Source: Muribaculaceae bacterium | GTDB taxonomy: Bacteria > Bacteroidota > Bacteroidia > Bacteroidales > Muribaculaceae | Length of the DNA: 64,000 nt | NCBI GenBank assembly: GCA_022510425.1 | Contig: JAFLTO010000002.1 | Span: 62,001-126,000, forward strand | Direction: 5' to 3' | Shown: positions 49,565-57,855 of the stretch, piece after piece | Layout of the letters: each line of letters opens with the position of its first letter | Position numbering within the stretch: position 1 is the first letter of the stretch | The notes under the pieces: model-generated | The model's input: only the letters and a program-made list of their open reading frames with translations | What the model was told of the DNA's origin: nothing | Databases searched by the model: none | Position numbers and translations under genes: made by a program

Positions 49565-51394
49565 TTAACGAAAGAGAGATTTGAGATAATTTGAATCCAA
49601 AAGATGAAATATTTTATTGCCGTTGGGAGTGAAGGAAGGATCAGGCAATGCAAAAAGTTTCCCTACTATATGTTCCATTTCATCTGATGAAAGTTTCTGA
49701 CCATAATTTATAGCCGCTCCTCTCGCCATTACAAGAGCCAAACGTTTCAACAATTCCCGAGCATCGCCATTGGTGTTGCCATAATTAACGTCGGAGTCAT
49801 CTACCGACTCTATCATCCTCTTCACTACATCGCGAGCATCCAGATTCTTCATAAAGGATGGTATGCCGGTAATATTCCATCGTGTTTCGGAATCATATTC
49901 TATCCTGAAACCGGTCTTTGTCAATTCAGGTAAAATGTCTTCGAAAGCACTCTGCTGAGAAGGTTCAATCTCTATACTGTCAGGAAACATCAAACCTTGA
50001 GAGGTTTGTTCCCCGCTTTTTATATGGTTATAAAATTCCTCAAATAGTATCTTTACATGTGCCCTTCTTTGATCAATCAGAAGCAACCCGTCTTTTGACG
50101 AAGTCACGATATATCTGTCGGCATATTGAAGACATATGTTCAACAGAGCCGAATCACTCCGGAATTCTTTTATCACTCCCTGGCTTCCCGGTTGATTTTC
50201 CTCACTTTCTTTTTTATTGAAGCCATGGGCTCCGAACATGAACTCCGAGTAGAGTTTGTCCCAGTTGGAAACTGAGAGCGATGATGGCCTTCCTGAGAAG
50301 GGATTATAATCCCTGGGCACATCAATAGTGGGCTCTTTAGGTTTTTCCCCTTTCGGAAGAGGGGCCACCGGAACAACATCCAAATTGAAATCTATTGAAG
50401 GCACCGCACCAAATTTACCTAAAGCTGCTTTCACAGCTGCCTGAAGTATAGGCCAGATGTCTTGCTCGTATTCGAATTTGATTTCGTTTTTTGTTGGATG
50501 GATATTCACATCGATACTTTCCGGATCAACCTCAAACTTAAGGAAATAACATGGTTGTGTATCCTGGGATATAAGCGAATCATAACATCCCGTAATTGCC
50601 TTATGAAAATACGGGTGACGCATATTTCGACCATTAACGATAAGATATTGTAATGGATTTCTTCGACGTGCATATTCAGGCCGGGAAATATATCCCGATA
50701 TTTTCACAAGAGAGGTATCTACTTCTATCGGTATCAGATGTAGATCAAGAGAATTTTTCCATAAATCCTCTATCCTTTGTCTAAATGACCCCGGTTTTAA
50801 GTCAACAGTCCTATTTCCGGTGTCGATACTCATTCTGATGGTATTATTCACCAAAGCCAATCGCTCGAATTCCCTCATGATATTGGAAAGTTCCACATTG
50901 TCACTTTTGAGGAACTTTCTACGAGCCGGAACATTGAAAAAGATATTTTTCACCAGTATGTTTGTGCCTTGATCACAGGCCACCGATTCCTGCGATTCCA
51001 CTTTTGAAGCGTTGATTACCAAACGAGAACCGATACCCATCTCCATAGGACGTGTTTTCATTTCAATCTGAGAAATTGCACAGATTGAAGGCAGCGCCTC
51101 TCCGCGAAATCCCATGGTGTGAAGTGAAAAAAGATCGGAAGCCTCTTTTATTTTTGACGTGGCATGACGCTCAAAAGCCATCCTTGCGTCGGTAGGTGTC
51201 ATTCCTTTTCCATTATCCACAACCTGTATGAGGGTTCTGCCGGCATCTTTTATAAAAATCTTAATGTCGGTGGCGCCTGCATCCACTGCATTTTCCACCA
51301 ATTCCTTGATAACTGATGCAGGACGCTGGATTACTTCTCCTGCAGCAATCTGGTTGGCCACGGAATCCGGTAAAAGTCTTATTATATCACTCAT
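49565..51394 (-). CDS. mutL: DNA mismatch repair protein MutL
   Basis: A 609-residue MutL homolog coordinating mismatch repair in the cytoplasm. The GHKL ATPase motifs are present: ELVENAVDAGAT, VVDNGKGMT, RHATSKI, HTMGFRGEALPSI and NVPARRKFLKS. A proline-rich linker (~335-400) leads to a C-terminal dimerisation domain with LLIDQRRAHVKILFEEFY. The endonuclease motif DQHAxxExxxxE of nicking MutL proteins is not intact, so a direct nicking function is uncertain. GTG at 51397 and ATG at 51394 are both possible; ATG is preferred. The start overlaps the upstream gene by eight bases. Confidence 0.93.
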   Translation of the reverse strand: MSDIIRLLPDSVANQIAAGEVIQRPASVIKELVENAVDAGATDIKIFIKDAGRTLIQVVDNGKGMTPTDARMAFERHATSKIKEASDLFSLHTMGFRGEALPSICAISQIEMKTRPMEMGIGSRLVINASKVESQESVACDQGTNILVKNIFFNVPARRKFLKSDNVELSNIMREFERLALVNNTIRMSIDTGNRTVDLKPGSFRQRIEDLWKNSLDLHLIPIEVDTSLVKISGYISRPEYARRRNPLQYLIVNGRNMRHPYFHKAITGCYDSLISQDTQPCYFLKFEVDPESIDVNIHPTKNEIKFEYEQDIWPILQAAVKAALGKFGAVPSIDFNLDVVPVAPLPKGEKPKEPTIDVPRDYNPFSGRPSSLSVSNWDKLYSEFMFGAHGFNKKESEENQPGSQGVIKEFRSDSALLNICLQYADRYIVTSSKDGLLLIDQRRAHVKILFEEFYNHIKSGEQTSQGLMFPDSIEIEPSQQSAFEDILPELTKTGFRIEYDSETRWNITGIPSFMKNLDARDVVKRMIESVDDSDVNYGNTNGDARELLKRLALVMARGAAINYGQKLSSDEMEHIVGKLFALPDPSFTPNGNKIFHLLDSNYLKSLFR

Positions 51395-53975
51395 CACCTT
51401 CCTCCTCTTCTTTTATTTGTTGCTCTATTATGGCAGATTGTTCTTCCGTTTCTTTGGCTATATCCTCTTCATCACGATTTCCTTCCTCCACATCTTCTAT
51501 AGTTTCAGTTTTTTCCGCTACAGTTTCACTGATTGAAGGAGGCTCCGCAAAAACAGAATCAGGCACTTCCAACCCCTGGTTTCCATTTATTAAAGAATCC
51601 AATTCATCAGCTGTCGCAGCCAATGAATCCAATTCGTTTACAATCGGGAAGTCTTCCCAAATCGGTAATGAAGATGGAGGCAATGACACTCGCGTTCCTG
51701 TAAATGTTTTCGGTTCACCGAAATCTGAAGGCGCCATAAAATATTGTTCCAATTCATCGGGAACCTCTCCTAAGTTGTCAGCCCAATGAATGCGGTCGCC
51801 ATACCATTCACGTTGAGGTCGCAAGAAACCCCACCATTTGAATTTCTGGAGATACATCTGAGGCCTTTTTACCAAGAATATAGGTGTGACTGTACCGCTC
51901 ACCTCGGGCCACATCTTCAGCCAGTCCAATCTGTTGGAGTCAAGGTAAACCTCCATGTAAGAACTTTCAGCATTCACAAGTCGGTTGAATGTGGAATCCT
52001 CTTCCTGTGGCAAAAATATTGTCTCTACATTTCCCGACACACTCATTCTTCTCAATCCTTGATCTTTAAAATATGCGGTGATTTCCTTTCCATAAATCTG
52101 ATTATAGAAATCTTCATCCACATATTCCGACATCAATCCATATTCAGGTAGATAAGCCCAGTCAGTGGTGCTATCGTTGAAATGGACATCGATTCTATTG
52201 CCCGTTACTTGTCTTTCCTCGCTCCAAACAATTGGTTTTCTAAAAAGATAGAGCATAGAATCACGCTCAACAAAAACAATAGAGTCAGCCACTCCTTGCA
52301 TATCTTGTTTAAAGAATCTTCCCCTATGGTAAGCCAATATAACATGGAATTCATATGGTATGGAATCAACTTCTTCCCGGGGCACTTCTGAGTCTAAAGT
52401 GAAAGTATCTAAAGGAATAATGGAATTTATTTTTATGGAATCAATCGGCATTAATCCGGTGAAGGAATCCACCAATTGCATTGGCATTTCCGGGATATTA
52501 TAATCTTCATAATCAGCCATTAAATCAATTATTTCGATTTTATCATAAATAATTGAATCAGCTTCCACAACTTGTATGAAATCACTCTCATCTAAAGGCA
52601 TTTCTTCCAATGGTATCATTTCCTCCTCGACAATTACCATCTCAATCGGTTCTTCAGGTTTAGGGGGTGGCGCCACCGCAAAAAGCATCTGTTGCGGGGT
52701 GTCGACATATGGAATTCTTAACTTGAAGTATGCGGTATCAATCCATAGCAATCCGGTCAAGGAGTCTTTCATTGATATTATCTTCTCATTCCATTCCGGA
52801 TAACCTGATTTGGTTCTTCTTTTCTTATCAGGAATCATCTCAGTGACGATAAAAGTCTTTATGGTATCGGCCCTCAGAAACAAGGTGTCACCTTGAGAAT
52901 ATTCCATAAGGAGAGGATAGATGGTTGCCAAAGCCTCTTTTGTAGAGTCGTTATAAATTCCAAAACCTCCTATTAAGGTTGTTTTTTGTGCCGTATCGGT
53001 TATCACCATAGGGGTGCTCCTCTTGAATGGGTCGCGATACATGTAAGCCCTGCTGATACGGGTCTTGTTATCGTAAATAATACTGTCGCCTTCCAGAGTA
53101 GTGATATTTCCTGTGGAATCCCTATGAATGATCAAAGACCTTGAAAGGAGGTCAGCATCACCTGTATCAGTGTAATATGTAGCCAGATTGGTTATGATGG
53201 TATCATTTTCACTTTGTATAAGAGTTCTGCTCTCTATATTGGCGATATGAGTTTCTGTGCTGTAATACAAAGTATCGGTATACATTGTGAAACCGTCTTT
53301 CTGATTTTCCAGCACTACATCATGAAAGAATTCGGCACGTTTTGTTTTTGGCGAATATTCCCCATACAGGGAGGTAAGTGTATTAACTTTATCGTCGATA
53401 GTACCCCATCTCACATACCAACCCAAATCTATTTCCATATTATAGTCGAGCGAGTCTGTTGTGAGGGTAACGTCTTTATTGATAAGAGTTACTTTCTCTC
53501 TTGTGGGTCCGTTCTTGAGAGTAGCTAAATGAGTGTCACCATTATAAAAGAGTTGGTCGGCATAAACAAACAAAGTGTCGCCTTGTTCCATTTTTACATT
53601 GCTGAAAGCATCAAGAGAATTTTCTTCAGGATAATAGTAGGCCGAATCACAAAACATCCATAGCCCCGCCTGACGGAATTTTACATTCCCTTTTAGAATC
53701 TGACGTTCAATGGTGTCACGCTTATTCACTTTTCTTTTGTAAAGAGAATCAGCATACTCCAGAAACACTTTATCTTCCTGATAACGGTTTACATTAGGAA
53801 TTTCAGGTTGTATAAGGCGTGTCGGTTCAGGTCGATTGAAACTTTCCTCTTCCTTGATTTCATGTTTCTTTTGTTGCTGTGATTGAGCATAAGCTTGAAA
53901 GCCCGTGTTTATTACAAACACGAGCAGACATGATATTATACCGTAAGCTACAAATCTACCGCGATTAAGCCTCAC
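51387..53975 (-). CDS. OstA-like protein (LPS transport, LptA/LptD N-terminal type)
   Basis: An 862-residue exported protein with an uncleaved or weakly cleaved signal (GIISCLLVFVINTGFQAYAQ). Repeated beta-jellyroll strands such as LKGNVKFRQAGLWMFCDSAYY, FSNVKMEQGDTLFVYADQLF and THIANIESRTLIQSEND fit the OstA-like domain that bridges lipopolysaccharide across the periplasm. The remainder is unusually acidic, with a PEEPIEMVIVEEEMIPLEEM stretch near residue 430-460 and a Glu/Asp-rich tail of ~45 residues. It starts with GTG: upstream in frame there is a TAA before any ATG. It lies between surA and mutL. Confidence 0.82.
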   Translation of the reverse strand: MRLNRGRFVAYGIISCLLVFVINTGFQAYAQSQQQKKHEIKEEESFNRPEPTRLIQPEIPNVNRYQEDKVFLEYADSLYKRKVNKRDTIERQILKGNVKFRQAGLWMFCDSAYYYPEENSLDAFSNVKMEQGDTLFVYADQLFYNGDTHLATLKNGPTREKVTLINKDVTLTTDSLDYNMEIDLGWYVRWGTIDDKVNTLTSLYGEYSPKTKRAEFFHDVVLENQKDGFTMYTDTLYYSTETHIANIESRTLIQSENDTIITNLATYYTDTGDADLLSRSLIIHRDSTGNITTLEGDSIIYDNKTRISRAYMYRDPFKRSTPMVITDTAQKTTLIGGFGIYNDSTKEALATIYPLLMEYSQGDTLFLRADTIKTFIVTEMIPDKKRRTKSGYPEWNEKIISMKDSLTGLLWIDTAYFKLRIPYVDTPQQMLFAVAPPPKPEEPIEMVIVEEEMIPLEEMPLDESDFIQVVEADSIIYDKIEIIDLMADYEDYNIPEMPMQLVDSFTGLMPIDSIKINSIIPLDTFTLDSEVPREEVDSIPYEFHVILAYHRGRFFKQDMQGVADSIVFVERDSMLYLFRKPIVWSEERQVTGNRIDVHFNDSTTDWAYLPEYGLMSEYVDEDFYNQIYGKEITAYFKDQGLRRMSVSGNVETIFLPQEEDSTFNRLVNAESSYMEVYLDSNRLDWLKMWPEVSGTVTPIFLVKRPQMYLQKFKWWGFLRPQREWYGDRIHWADNLGEVPDELEQYFMAPSDFGEPKTFTGTRVSLPPSSLPIWEDFPIVNELDSLAATADELDSLINGNQGLEVPDSVFAEPPSISETVAEKTETIEDVEEGNRDEEDIAKETEEQSAIIEQQIKEEEEGDE

Positions 53976-53995
53976 TTTAAATTCTTACCAATTAT

Positions 53996-54035
53996 CCCTT
54001 ATCCCTAATACCCAATACCTTATCCCTCATCCCTA
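53996..54035 (-). repeat. G-rich degenerate repeat in the surA-OstA gap, starting at a TAG stop
   Basis: The plus strand has five CCC tracts at 53996, 54003, 54011, 54024 and 54031 plus one CC, so the mRNA carries five GGG tracts within 38 bases (units like GGGATAA). The first lies in TAGGG, whose TAG is the surA stop. It could fold into a G-quadruplex 20-60 bases before the GTG start of the next gene. Confidence 0.8.
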
Positions 54036-55427
54036 TTTTATCCAACCCTGATACTTGAATTCGTCGCTTTGCCACCCCGGCTCTATCTTGACATAAGTTT
54101 CCTTTATCTTCTTTTCGAGCCATTCCCGGAGGATTTCCTCTTTCTTGTGATTCTCATACATTTTCTTGAGCAGATTATAATCATCTGAAAGATTTGCCCT
54201 ATGACCCGGTATTCTCTCGGTAAGTTTCACAATCGCCGCCACATCCTTATGGTTGTTGTTTTTCATTATAAAGGCTTCACTGATGTCTCCGGGATTCATT
54301 TTCTCAATCTTTTTGGCTATTTCTGTGGGTAAGTCTTGCATCTCGAACTTACTGCTGCGATAGAGATTGCTATAGTCGTTGTTATTGGTCATTACTCCCT
54401 TGTTGTTGCGAGTATCCTTGTCTTGTGAAATATAAGAAGCGGCTTCTTCAAATGAGAAAGCCCCTCCCACAATCTCTTTTCTAATGGAATCAAGACGGTT
54501 AGTGGCATCTGTCAAATCCTTGTCACTTACTTTAGGTGTCAGAAGTATATGGCGCACATTTACCTGGTCACCTCTCTTTGCGATCAACTGAATTATATGA
54601 TATCCGTATTCAGTCTCTACAATCCTTGAAACCTTCTTCGGATCGGTAAGGTTGAAAGCTACATTGGCAAATTCAGGAACCCATCCGGCTCTTCCGCTAA
54701 ATCCTAACTCGCCGCCTTGCATTGCGCTTCCGTCTTCGCTATACATAAATGCGAGAGTGGAGAAATCAACTTCTCCCTTGTTCACACGTTCCGAATATTC
54801 TCTAAGGCGAGCTTTCACATCTTCGATTTCCTGACGCGGGATATTCGGATTGAGAGTGATGATCTGAACCTCTACTTGCATAGGAACATAAGGAACACTA
54901 TCGGCAGGCATGGTATCAAAATATTTTCTCACTTCGTTTGGAGTGGCTGTCACTCCTTCTGTAAGATTCCTTTGCACCTGAGAAACTATCGAATTGTTTT
55001 TCATCATCTCCACAAGACTCTCACGAAGCACCGGTAAAGATTTATGGAAATATTCCTCCACTTTTTCTTTGGAACCCAACTGATTGATAAAGAAATTTAT
55101 ACGTTGATCCACTGCGCTTCTCACACTCGATTCGGGCACTTCAATTGTGTCCATCTTAGCTTGATGAAGATATAGTTTCTCCACTGCTATCTGTTCGGGT
55201 ATCACTGCATACGGATCCCCTTGTATTGAAATACCCTCTGAACGCATCTGCTGATACTGTTCCTCTATGTCGGAACGGAAGATAGCTTCATCGCCTACAA
55301 TCCAAGCAACTTCATCAACCACATTCTTATCATTCTGGCTCATAAAGGGTAGAACCCCTACCAACAGGGAAGCAGGCAAAACTAACTTCTTCAATATTTT
55401 TATTTTATTCTTTTTCATCTTTATCAT
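54033..55427 (-). CDS. surA: SurA-type periplasmic peptidyl-prolyl isomerase / chaperone
   Basis: A 464-residue exported chaperone expected to help outer-membrane proteins fold. After a signal ending near LLVGVLPFMSQ comes a SurA N-domain (VDEVAWIVGDEAIFRSDIEEQY, IPEQIAVEKLYLHQAKMDT). The first parvulin domain has DFSTLAFMYSEDGSAMQGGELGFSGRAG and YGYHIIQLIAK; the second, VNVRHILLTPKVSDKD and FSFEEAASYISQD, is less complete. A second ATG at 55418 is possible. The gene overlaps the upstream lipoprotein gene by 23 bases. Confidence 0.88.
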   Translation of the reverse strand: MIKMKKNKIKILKKLVLPASLLVGVLPFMSQNDKNVVDEVAWIVGDEAIFRSDIEEQYQQMRSEGISIQGDPYAVIPEQIAVEKLYLHQAKMDTIEVPESSVRSAVDQRINFFINQLGSKEKVEEYFHKSLPVLRESLVEMMKNNSIVSQVQRNLTEGVTATPNEVRKYFDTMPADSVPYVPMQVEVQIITLNPNIPRQEIEDVKARLREYSERVNKGEVDFSTLAFMYSEDGSAMQGGELGFSGRAGWVPEFANVAFNLTDPKKVSRIVETEYGYHIIQLIAKRGDQVNVRHILLTPKVSDKDLTDATNRLDSIRKEIVGGAFSFEEAASYISQDKDTRNNKGVMTNNNDYSNLYRSSKFEMQDLPTEIAKKIEKMNPGDISEAFIMKNNNHKDVAAIVKLTERIPGHRANLSDDYNLLKKMYENHKKEEILREWLEKKIKETYVKIEPGWQSDEFKYQGWIK

Positions 55428-56307
55428 ATATTTCCTTGAATTCGTGGGTCAGTGGATTAAAACATACAGGTTCCAGTTTTTTATCCTCAATGGATTTATT
55501 GACGATAGATTCCACCAACGACTTTTCAAAAACAGCCAGATCATTTTGAGTCAGCAATTCTGTGATCCAAGACGAAGCAAACTCAAAGGGCTGTTCAGAT
55601 CCTGACTGTAGATAATCTGTTATTTGGAGATAGTAGGAATTTTCACCATAATCCGTTTCAAAATAGTTATTTTTTTCTAAAAAATCATCGGGATTTCCAA
55701 ATCTGTGTGGTATCCAACCGGCCACAGTCTCCCAATCTATCCATTTGTCACGGAAATAATTATATTCCAAGGCTCTGTCGAGCCATTCCCTCTCAAGTTT
55801 GTCAATCTCTTCCGGATCCTCTGACGACAGGAGGTTCTTAATATTCTCCTTCCCTCTTGAGTCTGAATCAATTTTTAGAAATACTCCTTTCACCAAAGGA
55901 ACCTCCAATTTCAGCTCTTTTCTATGGTTGTCATAGTATTCTTTCACTCTCAAACCATCAATTTGAGGTGTTTGAGTCTCTTTCATTCTATTAAGATATT
56001 CCGAAACTATGAGACTGTTTCTATAATCCCTGACTTTTCTGTGGATTGACTGAATATCATAGAGCCGCTCTTCAGCGAAGTCTGAAAGAAGCACATCCTT
56101 TATCCACCCATCCACTATATTGTTAAAAAGAGATGCCGAATCAAAAGAAGAAATTCCATCAGGTATTTTTGATATCACTTCTTCATAAGTGAGTTCTTTA
56201 TCATCATACCTCAGCAATACAATATCATTTCGGTCTGCCTTCTTTCCACATGAAAAAAGACAGACCAATACTAAAATATTAAGCGTTATCCTGATGTTTT
56301 GCTTCAA
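55405..56307 (-). CDS. SurA-like lipoprotein without parvulin domain
   Basis: A 300-residue lipoprotein, signal MKQNIRITLNILVLVCLFSC. Residues ~25-115 follow the SurA N-domain pattern (VLLRYDDKELTYEEVISKIP, IVDGWIKDVLLSDFAEERL, LIVSEYLNRMKE). The rest is helical and no parvulin PPIase motif can be found, so it probably acts as a chaperone or a partner rather than an isomerase. It is encoded between two parvulin proteins, with a four-base ATGA overlap upstream and a 23-base overlap downstream, so production is coupled to both. The family name is uncertain. Confidence 0.7.
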   Translation of the reverse strand: MKQNIRITLNILVLVCLFSCGKKADRNDIVLLRYDDKELTYEEVISKIPDGISSFDSASLFNNIVDGWIKDVLLSDFAEERLYDIQSIHRKVRDYRNSLIVSEYLNRMKETQTPQIDGLRVKEYYDNHRKELKLEVPLVKGVFLKIDSDSRGKENIKNLLSSEDPEEIDKLEREWLDRALEYNYFRDKWIDWETVAGWIPHRFGNPDDFLEKNNYFETDYGENSYYLQITDYLQSGSEQPFEFASSWITELLTQNDLAVFEKSLVESIVNKSIEDKKLEPVCFNPLTHEFKEIYDKDEKE

Positions 56308-57800
56308 TGAGATTTTTCCTTTTTCAATGTCTTATGAAGATTTTTTAGTTCCTTTTGGTTAATTTGAACCGTATGCTTTCCTCTCAAAGAATTTACCCAG
56401 TCATTTTCAAGTTGTTCCTGATAGTCGGAAACAACAAGACTCTTGACATCGTTCAGTTCTTCAGGAGCGTCTACAATTCTGCCGTCAACTATAAAATATG
56501 TTTTAAAACTCTTGATTTTGGGAGTGGTTTCGGCTTCTCCAAACATCAGATTATCCACCATAGCATTCGCCCCCTTAGCCATATTGAATTTATCAGCGGT
56601 GGCTTCTTTCTTGAAATTGCTTCTTACATATTTTACCACTTCATCAGGGGACATCCCGATTACATTTGCTCTTATCACATCAGCCACCGAATCATTCACG
56701 GCTTGAACCAAAACTCCTTTGGCATGGGGAGTATCCCAAGTATAGTTTGCTCGATTTGCATTGTAATAATCATTCAAACCTTCTTCATCATTAGATGCTT
56801 TATCCCATACATTTTTCACGCTCACTTCATAGAGCAAGCTGCCGTTTGTGTATTCATCAACCAAATTATGATATTCGGGATTATTTGCATACTGATCCAC
56901 CTCTTCCTCGGCGATCAGTACCTCATAGGCCTCATCTTCCGGCAGATTTGCTATAGCTTCCACCATTTTGGGATGTTTCTTTTTTAGATTCTCTATATTA
57001 TTCCTTCGAATCTCAAAAAACCTGGTGTCAAATGGTGAGGATGATTTTCTGAGCACATCAGCCTTTATTTCATCATACGACCTCACCGGATGGTTGAATT
57101 CCTCAGCCGGTTTTCTCGCGCCCGACTTAATGATGTGCCAGCCAACATGAGATTCAACTATATCAGATATTTCTCCTTCTGGTGTCTCATATTCCGCCGT
57201 TTCAAATCCATAGGGAAAAGTTCCGGCTGGTGTATAGCCTAAATACCCTCCCTTCTCAGAAGAAAACTTATCTTGTGAATATTTTTTTGCCAGTTCAATA
57301 AAATCCGCTCCATTCAAAAGTTCCTGACGAAGACTGTCGAGTATTTCCAAACTTCTCTTGTCTTTTTCTTCATCATGGGTGCGTATGAACATTATATGAC
57401 TTGACTCCAATACCGTCTTTTCTCGATCCATGGCTATATCCACAAGATTATTGATGAAGGCGGTATCAGTGATATAAGGTTCCAACAACTCGCGTCGGTA
57501 TTGTCTTATTTCTTTCTTAAAATTAGATGTTGTGTCTACTCCCTCTTGTTTTGCTTCTGCAACTTTTAGTCTATATACTTGAAACAAATCCAAATATTCG
57601 TCTAAAGTCTGAGGTTCTACTTGTTGACTATTGTTTTTCTGAAATAAATAAAGGAACTCAGATGTGGGGATTTCCTCTCCATCCACTGTCATAATCACTC
57701 CCTTATTCTCTTTTGCATTCAAGGCGGTCGCCCCTGTACTTAACATCATGGCAGCTATCACAGCCTTTCCGCCCTGACTCTTTATTGTATTTAATTTCAT
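56304..57800 (-). CDS. Parvulin-type peptidyl-prolyl isomerase, periplasmic
   Basis: A 498-residue exported protein; the signal ends near ATALNA. An N-terminal SurA/PpiD-like segment (GVIMTVDGEEIPTSEFLYLF, EYLDLFQVYRLKVAEAKQEG) is followed by a parvulin domain at residues ~120-230 (SSHIMFIRTHDEEKD, FIELAKKYSQDKFSSEKGGYLG, VGWHIIKSGARKP). A second helical/mixed region makes up the rest. It is likely a chaperone for outer-membrane proteins, sharing an operon with surA and the SurA-like lipoprotein. Confidence 0.87.
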   Translation of the reverse strand: MKLNTIKSQGGKAVIAAMMLSTGATALNAKENKGVIMTVDGEEIPTSEFLYLFQKNNSQQVEPQTLDEYLDLFQVYRLKVAEAKQEGVDTTSNFKKEIRQYRRELLEPYITDTAFINNLVDIAMDREKTVLESSHIMFIRTHDEEKDKRSLEILDSLRQELLNGADFIELAKKYSQDKFSSEKGGYLGYTPAGTFPYGFETAEYETPEGEISDIVESHVGWHIIKSGARKPAEEFNHPVRSYDEIKADVLRKSSSPFDTRFFEIRRNNIENLKKKHPKMVEAIANLPEDEAYEVLIAEEEVDQYANNPEYHNLVDEYTNGSLLYEVSVKNVWDKASNDEEGLNDYYNANRANYTWDTPHAKGVLVQAVNDSVADVIRANVIGMSPDEVVKYVRSNFKKEATADKFNMAKGANAMVDNLMFGEAETTPKIKSFKTYFIVDGRIVDAPEELNDVKSLVVSDYQEQLENDWVNSLRGKHTVQINQKELKNLHKTLKKEKSH

Positions 57801-57855
57801 TTCTAAAAAATTTTCCTTTCTTTATTAACTGAAATATCCCCGTATTATTTTCTTT

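Noticed and set aside
56355..56987. Plus-strand open frame of 210 codons
   Set aside because: Antisense to the parvulin PPIase gene, which has clear family motifs; composition is Ile/Phe/His-rich as expected for antisense.
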